Positions 17,013-25,240 of a DNA stretch of 57,323 nt are shown here, in pieces. Position numbers and translations under genes: made by a program. Source of the stretch: Candidatus Latescibacterota bacterium (GTDB lineage: Bacteria > Latescibacterota > UBA2968 > UBA8231); NCBI GenBank assembly GCA_021295675.1, contig JAGWBY010000075.1, forward strand, positions 1 to 57,323, given 5' to 3'. The notes below the pieces were generated by a model. It worked only from the letters and a program-made list of their open reading frames with translations. It did not search any database and had not been told where the DNA came from. Numbering within the stretch: the stretch's first letter is position 1; every line of letters starts with the position of its first letter.

Positions 17013-17962
17013 GCAAGCGCAAGACCGCAGACGACATGTTGCAGTTGGTGGGGGACACGCCGCTCGTGCGCCTCTACCGCGTCGCGCCGGCCAACGGCAG
17101 TCAGCTCTACGGCAAACTCGAAGCACGCAACCCAACCGGCAGCGTCAAAGATCGCATCGGCGTTAGCATGATCCGCGCCGCCGAGGCAGCCGGCCAGCTC
17201 AAAAAGGGCATGACCATCGTCGAGCCTACCAGCGGCAATACCGGGATCGCGCTGGCTCTCGCCGCGGCCGTACTGGGCTACCGGCTGGTGTTGACCATGC
17301 CCGAGAGCATGAGCTTGGAGCGGCGACAAGTTATGGCCAGTTACGGCGCAGAGATTGTGCTGACGCCCGCGGCCGCAGACATGCCCGGGGCCATTTGCAA
17401 AGCCGAAGAGCTCAAGGCGACCGATCCCGAGAGCGTGTTTATTCCCCAGCAATTTGCCAACTTGGCCAACCCAGAAGCCCATCGCCGCACCACGGCCGAG
17501 GAGATTCTCACGGCTACTGGAGGCGAACTAGACGCCTTTGTCGCCGGAGTGGGAACTGGTGGCACTATAACTGGCGTTGGGGAGGTACTCAAGCAGGCCG
17601 TGCCAGACGTGCGCATAGTAGCAGTCGAGCCTAAGCGCTCGCCCGTACTCTCGGGGGGGGCAGCCGATCTGCACGGCATTCAGGGGATTGGCGCGGGTTT
17701 TGTGCCCGAAGTCCTCGATCGGGAATTGATCGACCAGATCGTGCAGATAGACGACGAAGAGGCTTTTCACTGTACCCGCCGCTTGGCCCGCGAGGAAGGA
17801 TTGTTGTTGGGGCCTTCGTCCGGGGCCAATGTGGCGGCTAGTTTGCAGGTGGCTAGTGCCCTAGGCCCAGAAGCCCGTCTGGTGACCATGCTCTGCGATA
17901 CTGGGTTTCGCTATTTTAGCGTCGATGGGTTTATCGAATCAGTGGAGTCAGCGCAAGAGTAA
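17009..17962 (+). CDS. cysK: Cysteine synthase A (O-acetylserine sulfhydrylase)
   Basis: PLP enzyme that makes L-cysteine from O-acetylserine and sulfide in the cytoplasm. The PLP-binding Lys lies in NPTGSVKDRIGVSM, the substrate loop is VEPTSGNTGIALAL, the phosphate loop is VAGVGTGGTITGVGEVLK, and PSSGANVAAS closes the cofactor site. The length of 317 residues is normal, and unlike most neighbours the frame is unbroken. Translation starts at ATG 17009, overlapping the DUF255 stop by ATGA. A longer in-frame extension upstream has no family support. CysK versus CysM or a cystathionine beta-synthase-like paralogue cannot be fully separated by eye. The pairing with a CxxC thioredoxin-like gene hints at a shared thiol theme, which is inference. 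Confidence 0.9.
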   Translation: MSKRKTADDMLQLVGDTPLVRLYRVAPANGSQLYGKLEARNPTGSVKDRIGVSMIRAAEAAGQLKKGMTIVEPTSGNTGIALALAAAVLGYRLVLTMPESMSLERRQVMASYGAEIVLTPAAADMPGAICKAEELKATDPESVFIPQQFANLANPEAHRRTTAEEILTATGGELDAFVAGVGTGGTITGVGEVLKQAVPDVRIVAVEPKRSPVLSGGAADLHGIQGIGAGFVPEVLDRELIDQIVQIDDEEAFHCTRRLAREEGLLLGPSSGANVAASLQVASALGPEARLVTMLCDTGFRYFSVDGFIESVESAQE

Positions 17963-20476
17963 CATCTTCGTCGTTTGGCGCACTGCGCCAGCGCGCATGA
18001 TGAGTAAGTAGGTGCCGCTGGCTAGCGCCCGTCCTTGATCGTCCTTTCCATCCCAATGAATCTGATGCGTCCCCGCTTCCCGCTGCTGCTGCAAGAGCGT
18101 GCGCACGGCTTGGCCGAGGACGTTGTATATGCGCAGTTCGATCGGGGTCTCGGCGGCGAGAGTGTAGGTAATCTGCGTCGAGCCGTTGAAGGGATTGGGG
18201 AAGGCCGGCGCTAGGGCGAAGTAGGTCGGGTGTTGGGCCACGGTCGGGGGCCAAACCGGCTGTGTCAGCGCGATGCCGCGTGGATTCTGGCCGGTTGCGT
18301 AGTGGCCGACAACGGAGTCGCGCACGGCATCGACGATGTGGATCTCGTTGGAAAAGGAACTGGTGACGTACGCCTGCGTGCCGTCGGGCGAGAAGGCAAT
18401 GGCCCGTGGGTTGCGGCCGATGGCGAGCTTTTTGCGCAGTGTTCCGCTGGCCACATCGACGACTAGAAGGGAGCCTTCGCCGTGCGCAGTCAAATAGAGT
18501 TTGCGGCCATCCGGGCTGGGCGCGATGGCAAAGGTGCCACTGACGCCTAAGTCGATGGAGCGCGCGACGGTTGCGCCATCGGCGTCGATGGCAGTCAGGC
18601 GGCCCGTATCCATGCTGGTTGCATACAGCGTCCTGCCGTCGGGTGTAAGAGCGAGCGAGCGCGGTTTCGGTGGTACTGGGATGCGGCCGGTTATGCGGCC
18701 TTGCGGCGAGAGGACGAGGACTTGGCTGCCAGCGATGTCGGTGGTGAATATCTTGTCGGCGGTGGCGGCAATGCCGTACAGTCCTTCACTCGCGTCGGCG
18801 ATCTCGATGGTGCGCGCTTGGCCCGACTCAACATCGACGATGGTCAGCGCATTCGTGCCCGAGTTGGTTGCGTAGAGCGTTTTGCCGTCGGGTGCGAGGG
18901 CTAGGTCGAGGGGCTGGACCGCGGTCTCGATGTGCGCTTGGACCTGGAAGGTCGCGGTGTCGATGATGCGGAGGTCGTTCGACGAGAGGTTGGACACGAA
19001 GAGTTGGTCACCGGCTAGAATCATTTGGATCGGTTCGTCGCCGACGGGGATGCGCGCTAGCTCGCGGCGGGTACCTGTATCGACCACGCCGATGGCGTCG
19101 TCGCCGCGCAAGGCAGTAAAGGCCAGTGGGGATCCGGTCAGTTCGACTACGGTGAAGTCGAGCCAAGCGTCCGCATAGGGAAAGTACGAAACCTTGCCGT
19201 CGGCCCCGCGGGCTTCAATCTGATAGGCGATGCGCGTGCCAACGCGCTGGCCGGGAATTTGGGCGACGAAGAGGCTGTCTTGCTGCTGCATCGGCAGGCG
19301 TTGTGTGCTCCTGCCGTCAATCTGATAGAGGAGCCACACGCTGGCGGCATCGCGGGCTGCGACGCGCACTGGATAAGGACCTTGGGTATCGGGGGTATTG
19401 GAGACTATGGCTATGGGGACTACGAAGGGATAGCCGGGCACGGCAAAATCGGTGATGAAATCGACATCGCCGATGTGCTGGGCCGCGGCCAAGTCGAGGA
19501 CACGGGCATAGGTGTTGTCGCGGGCGTTGTCGTAGAACTCTGCGGGGAATCCAGTGGCAAAATCAGTGAAAATACCGCCGAAGTTCTCCTCGTTAATTGC
19601 CCCGGCAATGGGCGCGAGACCGAGGCGGTAGCGGCCCGGGGTCAAGCCATGTAACTGGTAGTGCCCAACCGTAACGGCGTTTGGGTCGGCACCCGAGACG
19701 GTGCTGAACAGTTCGCCGGAGTCGAGGTTTTCGGCCTTGATGTGCGTGCCGAAGAGTGGTTGTTGGTCGAAGTCGCGGACTTGGCCGGCGATGCTGCCGA
19801 CGCTGGCTTGATAGCCAATGGCCGGATAGAGGAAGCTGACGCCGGCGATGTCGTCGGGTTCGAGGCTTTGCGCTTCGCCGGAGTCGTCGCTGTGGTTGAA
19901 GGGGTTCATGGTCGGGCGGATATGCGGGGGACCGTCGAGCGGGGTGTGTTCAAGACCGAGCAGGTGGCCGATTTCGTGGACGGCTACGTCTTTGAGATTT
20001 ATCCAATTGCCGGGCTGAACAAATAGACCAGCGGAAAAGCGGAAGTCGCGCCCGTTAAAGATGATGTCTGCGTCGGTGATTTGGCCGGTCGCAAAATGGG
20101 ACTGGATGCGGGTTATGGCGATAACGCCGGTTTCGGGTGGGGCGTCTAGGTAGCGTCCTGTCTCGTCGAAGTAGATCAGGTTGCGCCTATCTCTTTGCGT
20201 TGGGACGCTGCTTGGGGTTGTGCCCTGATCGACAAATTCCACCCGTGTCGTAGCCACGTCGCTCCAGACCTGAAAACTCTCGCGGATCAACGCATGGGTC
20301 TGAGCAGGGGATAGATCGTCGGAACCAGCGGCGTGGAGCACAAAGGAAATGCGGTCGGGGCGGCTCCAGGTCTGCTGGACCTGGTTGCCAAATCGGGATT
20401 CAAAGGTCTGGATGAGAAAGCCGTGGCTGGGCGTGGCGACGAGTAGGCCGCCCAGCAATAGGCTGCTAGCGCGCAT
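17948..20476 (-). CDS. Secreted matrixin metalloprotease with beta-propeller repeats and FlgD/T9SS-like sorting domain
   Basis: An 842-residue multidomain secreted protein. A signal peptide (residues 1-19) is followed by a matrixin-like zinc protease with HEIGHLLGLEH at 167-177. Next comes a carboxypeptidase-regulatory-like beta-sandwich (SIAGQVRDFDQQPLFGTHIK). Then about seven YVTN/NHL-type propeller blades follow, each with a phrase such as LALTPDGRTLYAT or IAFSPDGTQAYVT. The last 85 residues are a FlgD-like Ig domain (FPNPFNGSTQITYTL, IYNVLGQAVRTLL, HWDGKDDQGRALASGTYLL), the kind used as a type IX secretion or surface-sorting signal in FCB bacteria. It overlaps the upstream gene by 11 bp and is convergent with cysK, overlapping it by 15 bp. 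It probably degrades extracellular protein or processes surface proteins. Confidence 0.85.
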   Translation of the reverse strand: MRASSLLLGGLLVATPSHGFLIQTFESRFGNQVQQTWSRPDRISFVLHAAGSDDLSPAQTHALIRESFQVWSDVATTRVEFVDQGTTPSSVPTQRDRRNLIYFDETGRYLDAPPETGVIAITRIQSHFATGQITDADIIFNGRDFRFSAGLFVQPGNWINLKDVAVHEIGHLLGLEHTPLDGPPHIRPTMNPFNHSDDSGEAQSLEPDDIAGVSFLYPAIGYQASVGSIAGQVRDFDQQPLFGTHIKAENLDSGELFSTVSGADPNAVTVGHYQLHGLTPGRYRLGLAPIAGAINEENFGGIFTDFATGFPAEFYDNARDNTYARVLDLAAAQHIGDVDFITDFAVPGYPFVVPIAIVSNTPDTQGPYPVRVAARDAASVWLLYQIDGRSTQRLPMQQQDSLFVAQIPGQRVGTRIAYQIEARGADGKVSYFPYADAWLDFTVVELTGSPLAFTALRGDDAIGVVDTGTRRELARIPVGDEPIQMILAGDQLFVSNLSSNDLRIIDTATFQVQAHIETAVQPLDLALAPDGKTLYATNSGTNALTIVDVESGQARTIEIADASEGLYGIAATADKIFTTDIAGSQVLVLSPQGRITGRIPVPPKPRSLALTPDGRTLYATSMDTGRLTAIDADGATVARSIDLGVSGTFAIAPSPDGRKLYLTAHGEGSLLVVDVASGTLRKKLAIGRNPRAIAFSPDGTQAYVTSSFSNEIHIVDAVRDSVVGHYATGQNPRGIALTQPVWPPTVAQHPTYFALAPAFPNPFNGSTQITYTLAAETPIELRIYNVLGQAVRTLLQQQREAGTHQIHWDGKDDQGRALASGTYLLIMRAGAVRQTTKMLLLR

Positions 20477-21026
20477 CGCGTGTTGGGTCTTCAGCTAGGG
20501 TGCGCACCCGCGCCAAAAACTGATCGAGCGGCATACCTTGGACGGGTTCGTCGGGTGGTGCCTTTTTGGGTGCGCTGTGCGACTCGGCGTGCAGCGCAAG
20601 GCCGTTTAGTTCTTGAAAGACGCGTGGTTTATTGGCGGCGCTGCGCTTGATGGCGAAGCGTCCTTGAGCCAGGCCGATCGGCCAGGAGTGTCCCCAGGCG
20701 TTTGCCGCGGTGAGGAAGAGCACGGCTTCATCCCCAGGGACGAAGATGGGCATGCCGACGATGCGGGTAACAGCGCCTTGCAGATGTCCGCCGGGCAGGT
20801 GCAATTCCAGTTGCGAGATCGCTGGCCCTTTGATGGCTTGGGAGATGGAGAACACATAGCGGGTATAGATCTGCCCGCGCACCCATTGGGGCTGGGCTTG
20901 GCGACAGACCCCGACGACGATGCGTTCGGAGTTGGCAGTCAGGGCCGCTAGGTCGAAGCGCTGGACTGTCGTGGCTGCCAGCGGAGTGGTCAGCCAGACT
21001 AGACAGAATGCAATGCGTGCGATCAT
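20466..21026 (-). CDS. Secreted protein of unknown function, coupled to the matrixin protease
   Basis: A 186-residue protein with an N-terminal signal peptide (ARIAFCLVWLTTPLAATT). The mature part is predicted mostly beta: RIVVGVCRQAQPQWVRG, YTRYVFSISQAIKG, LELHLPGGHLQG and VPGDEAVLFLT, which resembles short OB- or SH3-like secreted domains but matches no family I can name. ATG 21026 is chosen because GAGGAG lies 8 nt before it; the longer frame starts at 21068. Its end overlaps the start of the matrixin protease gene by 11 bp, which indicates translational coupling, so it may be a chaperone, inhibitor or partner of that enzyme. This is inference from position only. Confidence 0.6.
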   Translation of the reverse strand: MIARIAFCLVWLTTPLAATTVQRFDLAALTANSERIVVGVCRQAQPQWVRGQIYTRYVFSISQAIKGPAISQLELHLPGGHLQGAVTRIVGMPIFVPGDEAVLFLTAANAWGHSWPIGLAQGRFAIKRSAANKPRVFQELNGLALHAESHSAPKKAPPDEPVQGMPLDQFLARVRTLAEDPTRDAR

Positions 21027-21113
21027 TGCGCTTATCTCCTCGGGCTTTCGGAGATGTTGGTTTAACATATCTTTTATAGAATATAGGATAATAGGCTCTC
21101 TGGGGTCGATTCA

Positions 21114-21142
21114 TTGACACTTACGTTCACGTCAAGTACATT
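21114..21142 (+). promoter_or_regulatory. Promoter with dyad in the spacer, before the MerR regulator
   Basis: TTGACA (21114-21119), a 17-bp spacer and TACATT (21137-21142). The spacer holds an imperfect dyad, ACTTACGT (21119-21126) against ACGTCAAGT (21129-21137), where MerR-family proteins bind between the two promoter elements. Most MerR promoters have a 19-bp spacer, so this is a near-normal promoter that may be repressed rather than untwisted. AAGGAT (21164-21169) provides the ribosome-binding site for ATG 21176. Confidence 0.55.
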
Positions 21143-21175
21143 GCTTGCCAGAACTTCGCAGCGAAGGATGTCTCT

Positions 21176-21637
21176 ATGCAAATAGGGGATTTGGCCGCCA
21201 AGGCCGGGGTCACACCGCGCACGATTCGCTACTATGAAGAACTGGGAATCGTCGAGCCAGAAGAGCGCACCGCAGGCGGGTTTCGCCTGTATTCGGAAGC
21301 ACAATTGCGCCGCTTGCAAATCGTCCAAAGCCTCAAGGATTTGGGGTTCGAGCTAGAGCACATTCGCGTGTTCTTCAACCTGAAGCACTGCAACGAGTCG
21401 GGTGGCGGCTTGGCGCGCGAGCTCGTCGAACACCTCACCGAGCAAGAGCGCCGGATCGACGAGCGCATTCGCCAGTATTCGCTGATGAAGGAGCGGAACC
21501 GGCGGGCGATAGAAGTTCTCAGTGGCTGTTTTTGCTGTACGGTCAAGGTAGTAGAGCGGGATTGTCACCACTGCGAGGTCTATCGGCGGCACGACGAGGT
21601 TCCCGACCTCATCGAATGCGTCATTTACGAATCTTAA
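21176..21637 (+). CDS. MerR-family regulator with Cys-rich C-terminus, first gene of the sulfur-mobilisation unit
   Basis: A 153-residue MerR-type activator/repressor. Residues 1-70 form the winged helix (MQIGDLAAKAGVTPRTIRYY, then GGFRLYSEAQLRRLQIVQSL). Residues 75-115 are the long dimerisation helix. The C-terminus carries a CFCC cluster followed by DCHHC, five cysteines and two histidines that could bind an iron-sulfur cluster or metal; SoxR uses a C-terminal four-Cys 2Fe-2S site, but the spacing here differs. It is followed after 8 bp by IscA and then IscS, so it is well placed to sense cluster status or sulfur/redox state and set expression of the unit, as IscR does elsewhere. The sensing role is inference. 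Confidence 0.8.
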   Translation: MQIGDLAAKAGVTPRTIRYYEELGIVEPEERTAGGFRLYSEAQLRRLQIVQSLKDLGFELEHIRVFFNLKHCNESGGGLARELVEHLTEQERRIDERIRQYSLMKERNRRAIEVLSGCFCCTVKVVERDCHHCEVYRRHDEVPDLIECVIYES

Positions 21638-21645
21638 GGGGAAAT

Positions 21646-21969
21646 ATGGTAACTATAACGGAAGCGGCAGCCGAAAAAATCAAAGGCTTGCTCAGCGAAC
21701 AGGGCAACGAGGGGCACGGACTGCGCATGGGCGTGATGGGTGGGGGGTGTTCGGGGTTCCAGTACAAGCTGGATTTTGAGGAAAGTGCCGGCGACATGGA
21801 CCACGTCTTTGAAATCGACGGCGTCAAAGTATTTGTCGATATGAAGAGCAGCCTCTACCTCAACGGCGTGATCCTCGACTACCACGACGGGTTGATGGGG
21901 GCGGGTTTTAAGATCGAAAACCCCAACGCCCGCACCACCTGCGGATGCGGTGAGTCCTTCAGCGCCTGA
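21646..21969 (+). CDS. IscA/HesB-type iron-sulfur carrier protein
   Basis: A-type carrier that receives nascent iron-sulfur clusters and hands them to apoproteins in the cytoplasm. The 107-residue protein has the three conserved cysteines at exactly the usual places: Cys35 in GGGCSGFQY, and Cys99 and Cys101 in TTCGCGESF. This is the IscA/ErpA/SufA layout; which of these it is cannot be decided. AAGGGGAA precedes the ATG closely. It lies between the MerR regulator and cysteine desulfurase and overlaps no partner if the desulfurase starts at GTG 21980. Confidence 0.9.
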   Translation: MVTITEAAAEKIKGLLSEQGNEGHGLRMGVMGGGCSGFQYKLDFEESAGDMDHVFEIDGVKVFVDMKSSLYLNGVILDYHDGLMGAGFKIENPNARTTCGCGESFSA

Positions 21970-21979
21970 GCGACGGGTC

Positions 21980-23152
21980 GTGCAAATTCCAGTCTATATG
22001 GACAACATGGCCACCACGCCGGTGGATCCGCGCGTCTTGGCGGACATGTTGCCATACTTTAACACGCACTTCGGCAATGCGTCTAGCAAGACCCACGCCT
22101 TTGGTTTGGCGGCCGCCGACGCGGTCGAAAAGGCGCGGGAACAGGTGGCCGGGTTAATCGGCGCGCGCGCTCAGGAGATCGTTTTTACAGCCGGAGCTAC
22201 AGAGGCCAACAATTTGGCCATCAAAGGCGCGGTGCAGATGGTGCCGCCCGGAGCACACATCGTCACCTGTGCCACTGAGCACAAGGCCGTCTTGGAGTGT
22301 TGCCACACCTTGGAACAGCAAGGGGTAGAGGTAACTTATTTACCTGTGGACCGCTACGGTCAGATTGACCTCGACCAACTCGCGGCGGCTATCACGCCGC
22401 GGACGGCCCTCATATCGCTCATGGCCGCCAACAACGAAATTGGGGTTTTGCAGCCGTTGGAAGAAATCGGGCGGCTAGCCCGCGAGCGCGGCGTCTTATG
22501 GCACTGCGACGCAGCCCAAGCCGTTGGCAAGGTACCGCTCGATGTGGAAGCGCTCGGCATTGACCTGCTCTCGGCCTCCGGCCACAAGCTCTACGCCCCC
22601 AAGGGCGTCGGCTTCCTCTACGTGCGCTCGCGCAAGCCGCGCGTGCGCTTGCAGGCCCAAGTCGAGGGCGGCGGGCAGGAGCGCGGTTTGCGTGGTGGCA
22701 CCCTCAATGTGCCGGGCATCGTCGGTTTAGGGCGCGCCTGTCAGTTGGGGCGTGAGGAGATGCCCGCGGAAGCGGCGCGGCTGGTGCAGATGCGGCGGCG
22801 GCTGTGCGCCGGGCTGGAGGCCGCACTTGGCCCTTTGGTCGTCAACGGCCATGCGGCAGAGCGCCTGCCGGGCAATCTCAACGTGAGCTTTCCCGGGGTA
22901 GATGGAACCGAATTACTTTTGGGATTGCGCGAGGTCGCGCTGTCTTCGGGTGCGGCCTGTTCATCGCGGACGAGCGCGCCTTCACACGTCCTCAGAGCCA
23001 TCGGCGCAAGCGATGATTTGGCGCGAGCTTCCCTGCGCTTTGGGTTGGGACGTTTTAATACTATGGCAGAAGTGGAATTTGCCATCGACCGCACAGTCGC
23101 ACAGGTCGAGCGCTTGCGCGACTGTGCGTTAGCAATCGAGGAGAGAGTATGA
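21980..23152 (+). CDS. iscS: Cysteine desulfurase (IscS/NifS family)
   Basis: PLP enzyme that removes sulfur from L-cysteine to give alanine and an enzyme persulfide for iron-sulfur clusters, thio-modified tRNA and cofactors. The N-terminus VYMDNMATTPVDPRVL is diagnostic. The PLP Lys is in SASGHKLYAPKGVGF. The mobile catalytic Cys sits in LSSGAACSSRTSAPSHVL, with the long class I loop typical of IscS/NifS. Start is placed at GTG 21980, which gives VQIPVYMDN; an in-frame GTG at 21950 overlapping iscA is possible. The stop overlaps the ATG of the rhodanese-ThiF gene (ATGA). No IscU-like scaffold gene is present in the unit. Confidence 0.9.
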   Translation: MQIPVYMDNMATTPVDPRVLADMLPYFNTHFGNASSKTHAFGLAAADAVEKAREQVAGLIGARAQEIVFTAGATEANNLAIKGAVQMVPPGAHIVTCATEHKAVLECCHTLEQQGVEVTYLPVDRYGQIDLDQLAAAITPRTALISLMAANNEIGVLQPLEEIGRLARERGVLWHCDAAQAVGKVPLDVEALGIDLLSASGHKLYAPKGVGFLYVRSRKPRVRLQAQVEGGGQERGLRGGTLNVPGIVGLGRACQLGREEMPAEAARLVQMRRRLCAGLEAALGPLVVNGHAAERLPGNLNVSFPGVDGTELLLGLREVALSSGAACSSRTSAPSHVLRAIGASDDLARASLRFGLGRFNTMAEVEFAIDRTVAQVERLRDCALAIEERV

Positions 23153-24315
23153 CTGTTACATCTAATCAGCTACTAGAGAGCGTAAAGGCCGAAATCGCCG
23201 AAGTGACGCCGGCCGAAGTCCAAGCAGCCCTTCAAGCTGGCCGGCCGGTTCACGTCATAGATGTGCGCGAGCGGGAAGAAGTCATGGACGGCTATATCCC
23301 CGGGGCCGAGTTGATCCCACGCGGTTTTTTGGAGCTCAACGTCGAAGAAGACGTGACCGTAGATCGCGACGCGGAAATCGTGCTCTATTGCGCCGGGGGC
23401 AACCGTTCGGCCTTGGCAGTGCGCGATTTGGCCTTTATGGGCTACACCAATGCCAAGTCCATGATCGGCGGTATCAAAGGCTGGAAGGACGCTGGCTATG
23501 AAATCGAGCAGGGTGGCCTGCTCTCCGAAGAAGACTCGCAGCGCTACGCCCGGCATCTCATCCTGCCCGAGGTCGGGGAGAAGGGGCAGCAACAGTTGCT
23601 CAAGGGCCGGGTGTTGCTGGTGGGAGCGGGTGGCTTGGGTTGCCCGACAGCTCTGTATCTTGCCGCGGCCGGCGTCGGCAAGATCGGCTTAGTAGATGCC
23701 GACATCGTCGATAAGAGCAACTTGCAGCGGCAAGTGCTTTTCGGCGAGTCCGATCTCGGTCGGCCCAAGGTCGAGGCCGCCCGCGACCGGTTGCTCGACA
23801 TCAACCCCGGCATTGAAATACACCCGCACTACGAGTTGCTGACGTCGCACAATATTTTCGAGGTCATGGACGGCTACGACATCGTGGTCAATGGCTGCGA
23901 CAACTTTCCGACCCGCTAAATGCAGAAAAAGCCCGTGGTTGACGGCAGCATTTTTCGCTTTGAGGGCCAAGCCACTGTGTACGTACCCGGGGATGGCCCG
24001 TGCTATCGCTGCCTCTATCCCGAGCCGCCGCCGCCCGGAGAGGTGCCAAGCTGCGCCGAGGGTGGGGTCTTAGGGGTCTTGCCCGGCATCATTGGGCTGG
24101 TGCAGGCTACCGAGGTCGTCAAGCTGCTGTTGGGGCAGGGCACTTCCTTGGTAGGGAGGGTAATGCTCTACGACGCGCTGGAGATGAAATTCCGCGAACT
24201 TAAGCTCCGGCGCGACAGCGAGTGCCCGGTGTGCGGCGACAACCCGACCGTCACCGAGTTGATTGACTACGAGCAGTTTTGCGGCTTGCCCTCGCACAGC
24301 GAGGCCGCAGGTTAA
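23149..24315 (+). CDS. Rhodanese-ThiF/MoeB fusion (sulfur-carrier adenylyltransferase), in-frame TAA at 23917
   Basis: A bifunctional sulfur-transfer protein. Residues about 15-120 form a rhodanese domain with active-site Cys in VLYCAGGNRSALAV. Residues about 125-385 form a ThiF/MoeB adenylating enzyme (nucleotide loop VLLVGAGGLGCPTALYL, NLQRQVLF, and zinc CxxC pairs in PCYRCLYP and CPVCGDNP). It would adenylate the C-terminus of a ThiS/MoaD/CysO-like protein and pass sulfur received from IscS. Domain order is reversed relative to the common MoeB-rhodanese chain. The frame is continuous across the gene but TAA interrupts it at 23917-23919: NCDNFPTR leads to MQKKPVVDGS, whereas relatives have about eight residues (YLVNDACV-like) in between. 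The loss here is about 21 nt. Confidence 0.85.
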
Positions 24316-24340
24316 GCTCGACTCGCAGTGTTGTTTGCAC

Positions 24341-24376
24341 GGCGCTCCCCGCTACCTAGGGGAGCGCCTTTTCTTT
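24341..24376 (+). terminator. Rho-independent terminator after the rhodanese-ThiF gene
   Basis: Perfect 10-bp stem GGCGCTCCCC (24341-24350) and GGGGAGCGCC (24359-24368) with an 8-nt loop, followed by TTTTCTTT. It closes the merR-iscA-iscS-ThiF unit 13 bp before the trmB start. Confidence 0.9.
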
Positions 24377-24388
24377 GGGGAGAATTTG

Positions 24389-24991
24389 ATGGAGCAGACC
24401 GAGGCGGGTTTTTTGGCGTTGCCGGATAACCCAGACCAAGATCCGACGTTGAATTGGCGGGAAGTTTTCGACAACGACCAGCCGGTGGAGGTCGAAATCG
24501 GCATTGGCAAAGGGCGCTTTATCATTGACGCGGCCGGTCGCCAGCCCGCAGTGAATTTCGTCGGGGTCGAATGGGCGGTCAAATACTTGCGCATTGCCCG
24601 CCAGCGCGCCGTGCGCCGCAACCTCGTCAATGTGCGGTTCGCGCATATGGATGCGCGGGAATTCGTCGAGTTTTTCGTGGCCGCGGCATCAGTGCGAGCC
24701 TATCACATCTACTTTCCCGATCCTTGGCCCAAGAAGCGGCATCACAAGCGGCGGCTTTTTAACGAGGCATTTCTGCGAGAAGTTGAGCGCACGTTATGCG
24801 TGGGCGGCCAGTTGTGGCTAGCTACGGATTACGCCGACTATTTCGACGTCATGCTCGCGGCGCTGGAAACCAGCTCGTGTTTAGTGGGGGTGGATGTGGA
24901 GTGGCTGGGGGCGCGGACCAATTACGAAGACAAGTTCCTAGCGCAGGGCAAGCCGATCTACCGCCGAGTCATGGAGAAGACATCGGCGTAA
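24389..24991 (+). CDS. trmB: tRNA (guanine-N7-)-methyltransferase
   Basis: SAM-dependent enzyme that makes m7G46 in the variable loop of tRNAs. The 200-residue protein carries the SAM motif VEVEIGIGKGRFI, the acidic second motif in VNFVGVEWAVKYLRIA, the signature IYFPDPWPKKRHHKRRLF and the C-terminal RTNYEDKFLAQGKPIYR, all standard for TrmB. GGGGAG lies 6 nt before ATG 24389. It sits between two good terminators, so it appears to be its own short transcript, or read through from the sulfur unit at low level. The frame is unbroken. Confidence 0.95.
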   Translation: MEQTEAGFLALPDNPDQDPTLNWREVFDNDQPVEVEIGIGKGRFIIDAAGRQPAVNFVGVEWAVKYLRIARQRAVRRNLVNVRFAHMDAREFVEFFVAAASVRAYHIYFPDPWPKKRHHKRRLFNEAFLREVERTLCVGGQLWLATDYADYFDVMLAALETSSCLVGVDVEWLGARTNYEDKFLAQGKPIYRRVMEKTSA

Positions 24992-25008
24992 AGACACTGT
25001 TGAACGCG

Positions 25009-25050
25009 CAAAAGGAGGGTTGGACCACGCGATGGCCAACCCCTTTTCTC
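25009..25050 (+). terminator. Rho-independent terminator after trmB
   Basis: The sequence AAAAGGAGGGTTGG pairs with CCAACCCCTTTT around the loop near 25024-25035, with further CCA/TGG pairing inside, and ends in TTTTCTC. Confidence 0.75.
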
Positions 25051-25102
25051 TGTCAATATGACAGCAAAGGCGACGATTAAAGAGAGCGAGTAGTAGTTAG
25101 GT

Positions 25103-25141
25103 TGCACACAAAATAGTGTTTATATGCACACAAAATTGTGT
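25103..25141. repeat. Two direct repeats at 22-bp spacing in the trmB-mraZ intergenic region
   Basis: TGCACACAAAAT occurs at 25103-25114 and again at 25125-25136, exactly 22 bp (two helical turns) apart. The second copy extends into a palindrome, ACACAA-AA-TTGTGT (25128-25141); the first is an imperfect version (ACACAA..AGTGT). This looks like a tandem regulator-binding site upstream of the division cluster. No bound protein is known. Confidence 0.5.
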
Positions 25142-25205
25142 ATTCACTCTTTAGAAATAGCCGTATCTACCTGAAAAATATAGATTATTGATAGAAAAAA
25201 TTTGC

Positions 25206-25235
25206 TTGACAGTCCTAGAGATATAGGTGTATTTT
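25206..25235 (+). promoter_or_regulatory. Candidate promoter of the mraZ-ftsZ cluster
   Basis: TTGACA at 25206-25211, an 18-bp spacer and TATTTT at 25230-25235. It lies 65 bp before the mraZ start and immediately upstream of the repeated MraZ-box-like elements. The surrounding 309-bp intergenic region is A+T-rich and holds no gene. Confidence 0.55.
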
Positions 25236-25240
25236 GGGGA

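Noticed and set aside
23917..23919. In-frame TAA as selenocysteine/pyrrolysine-type recoding or a programmed readthrough
   Set aside because: TAA is not a known recoding codon for these, and relatives have about eight more residues exactly there, so a short loss explains it better.
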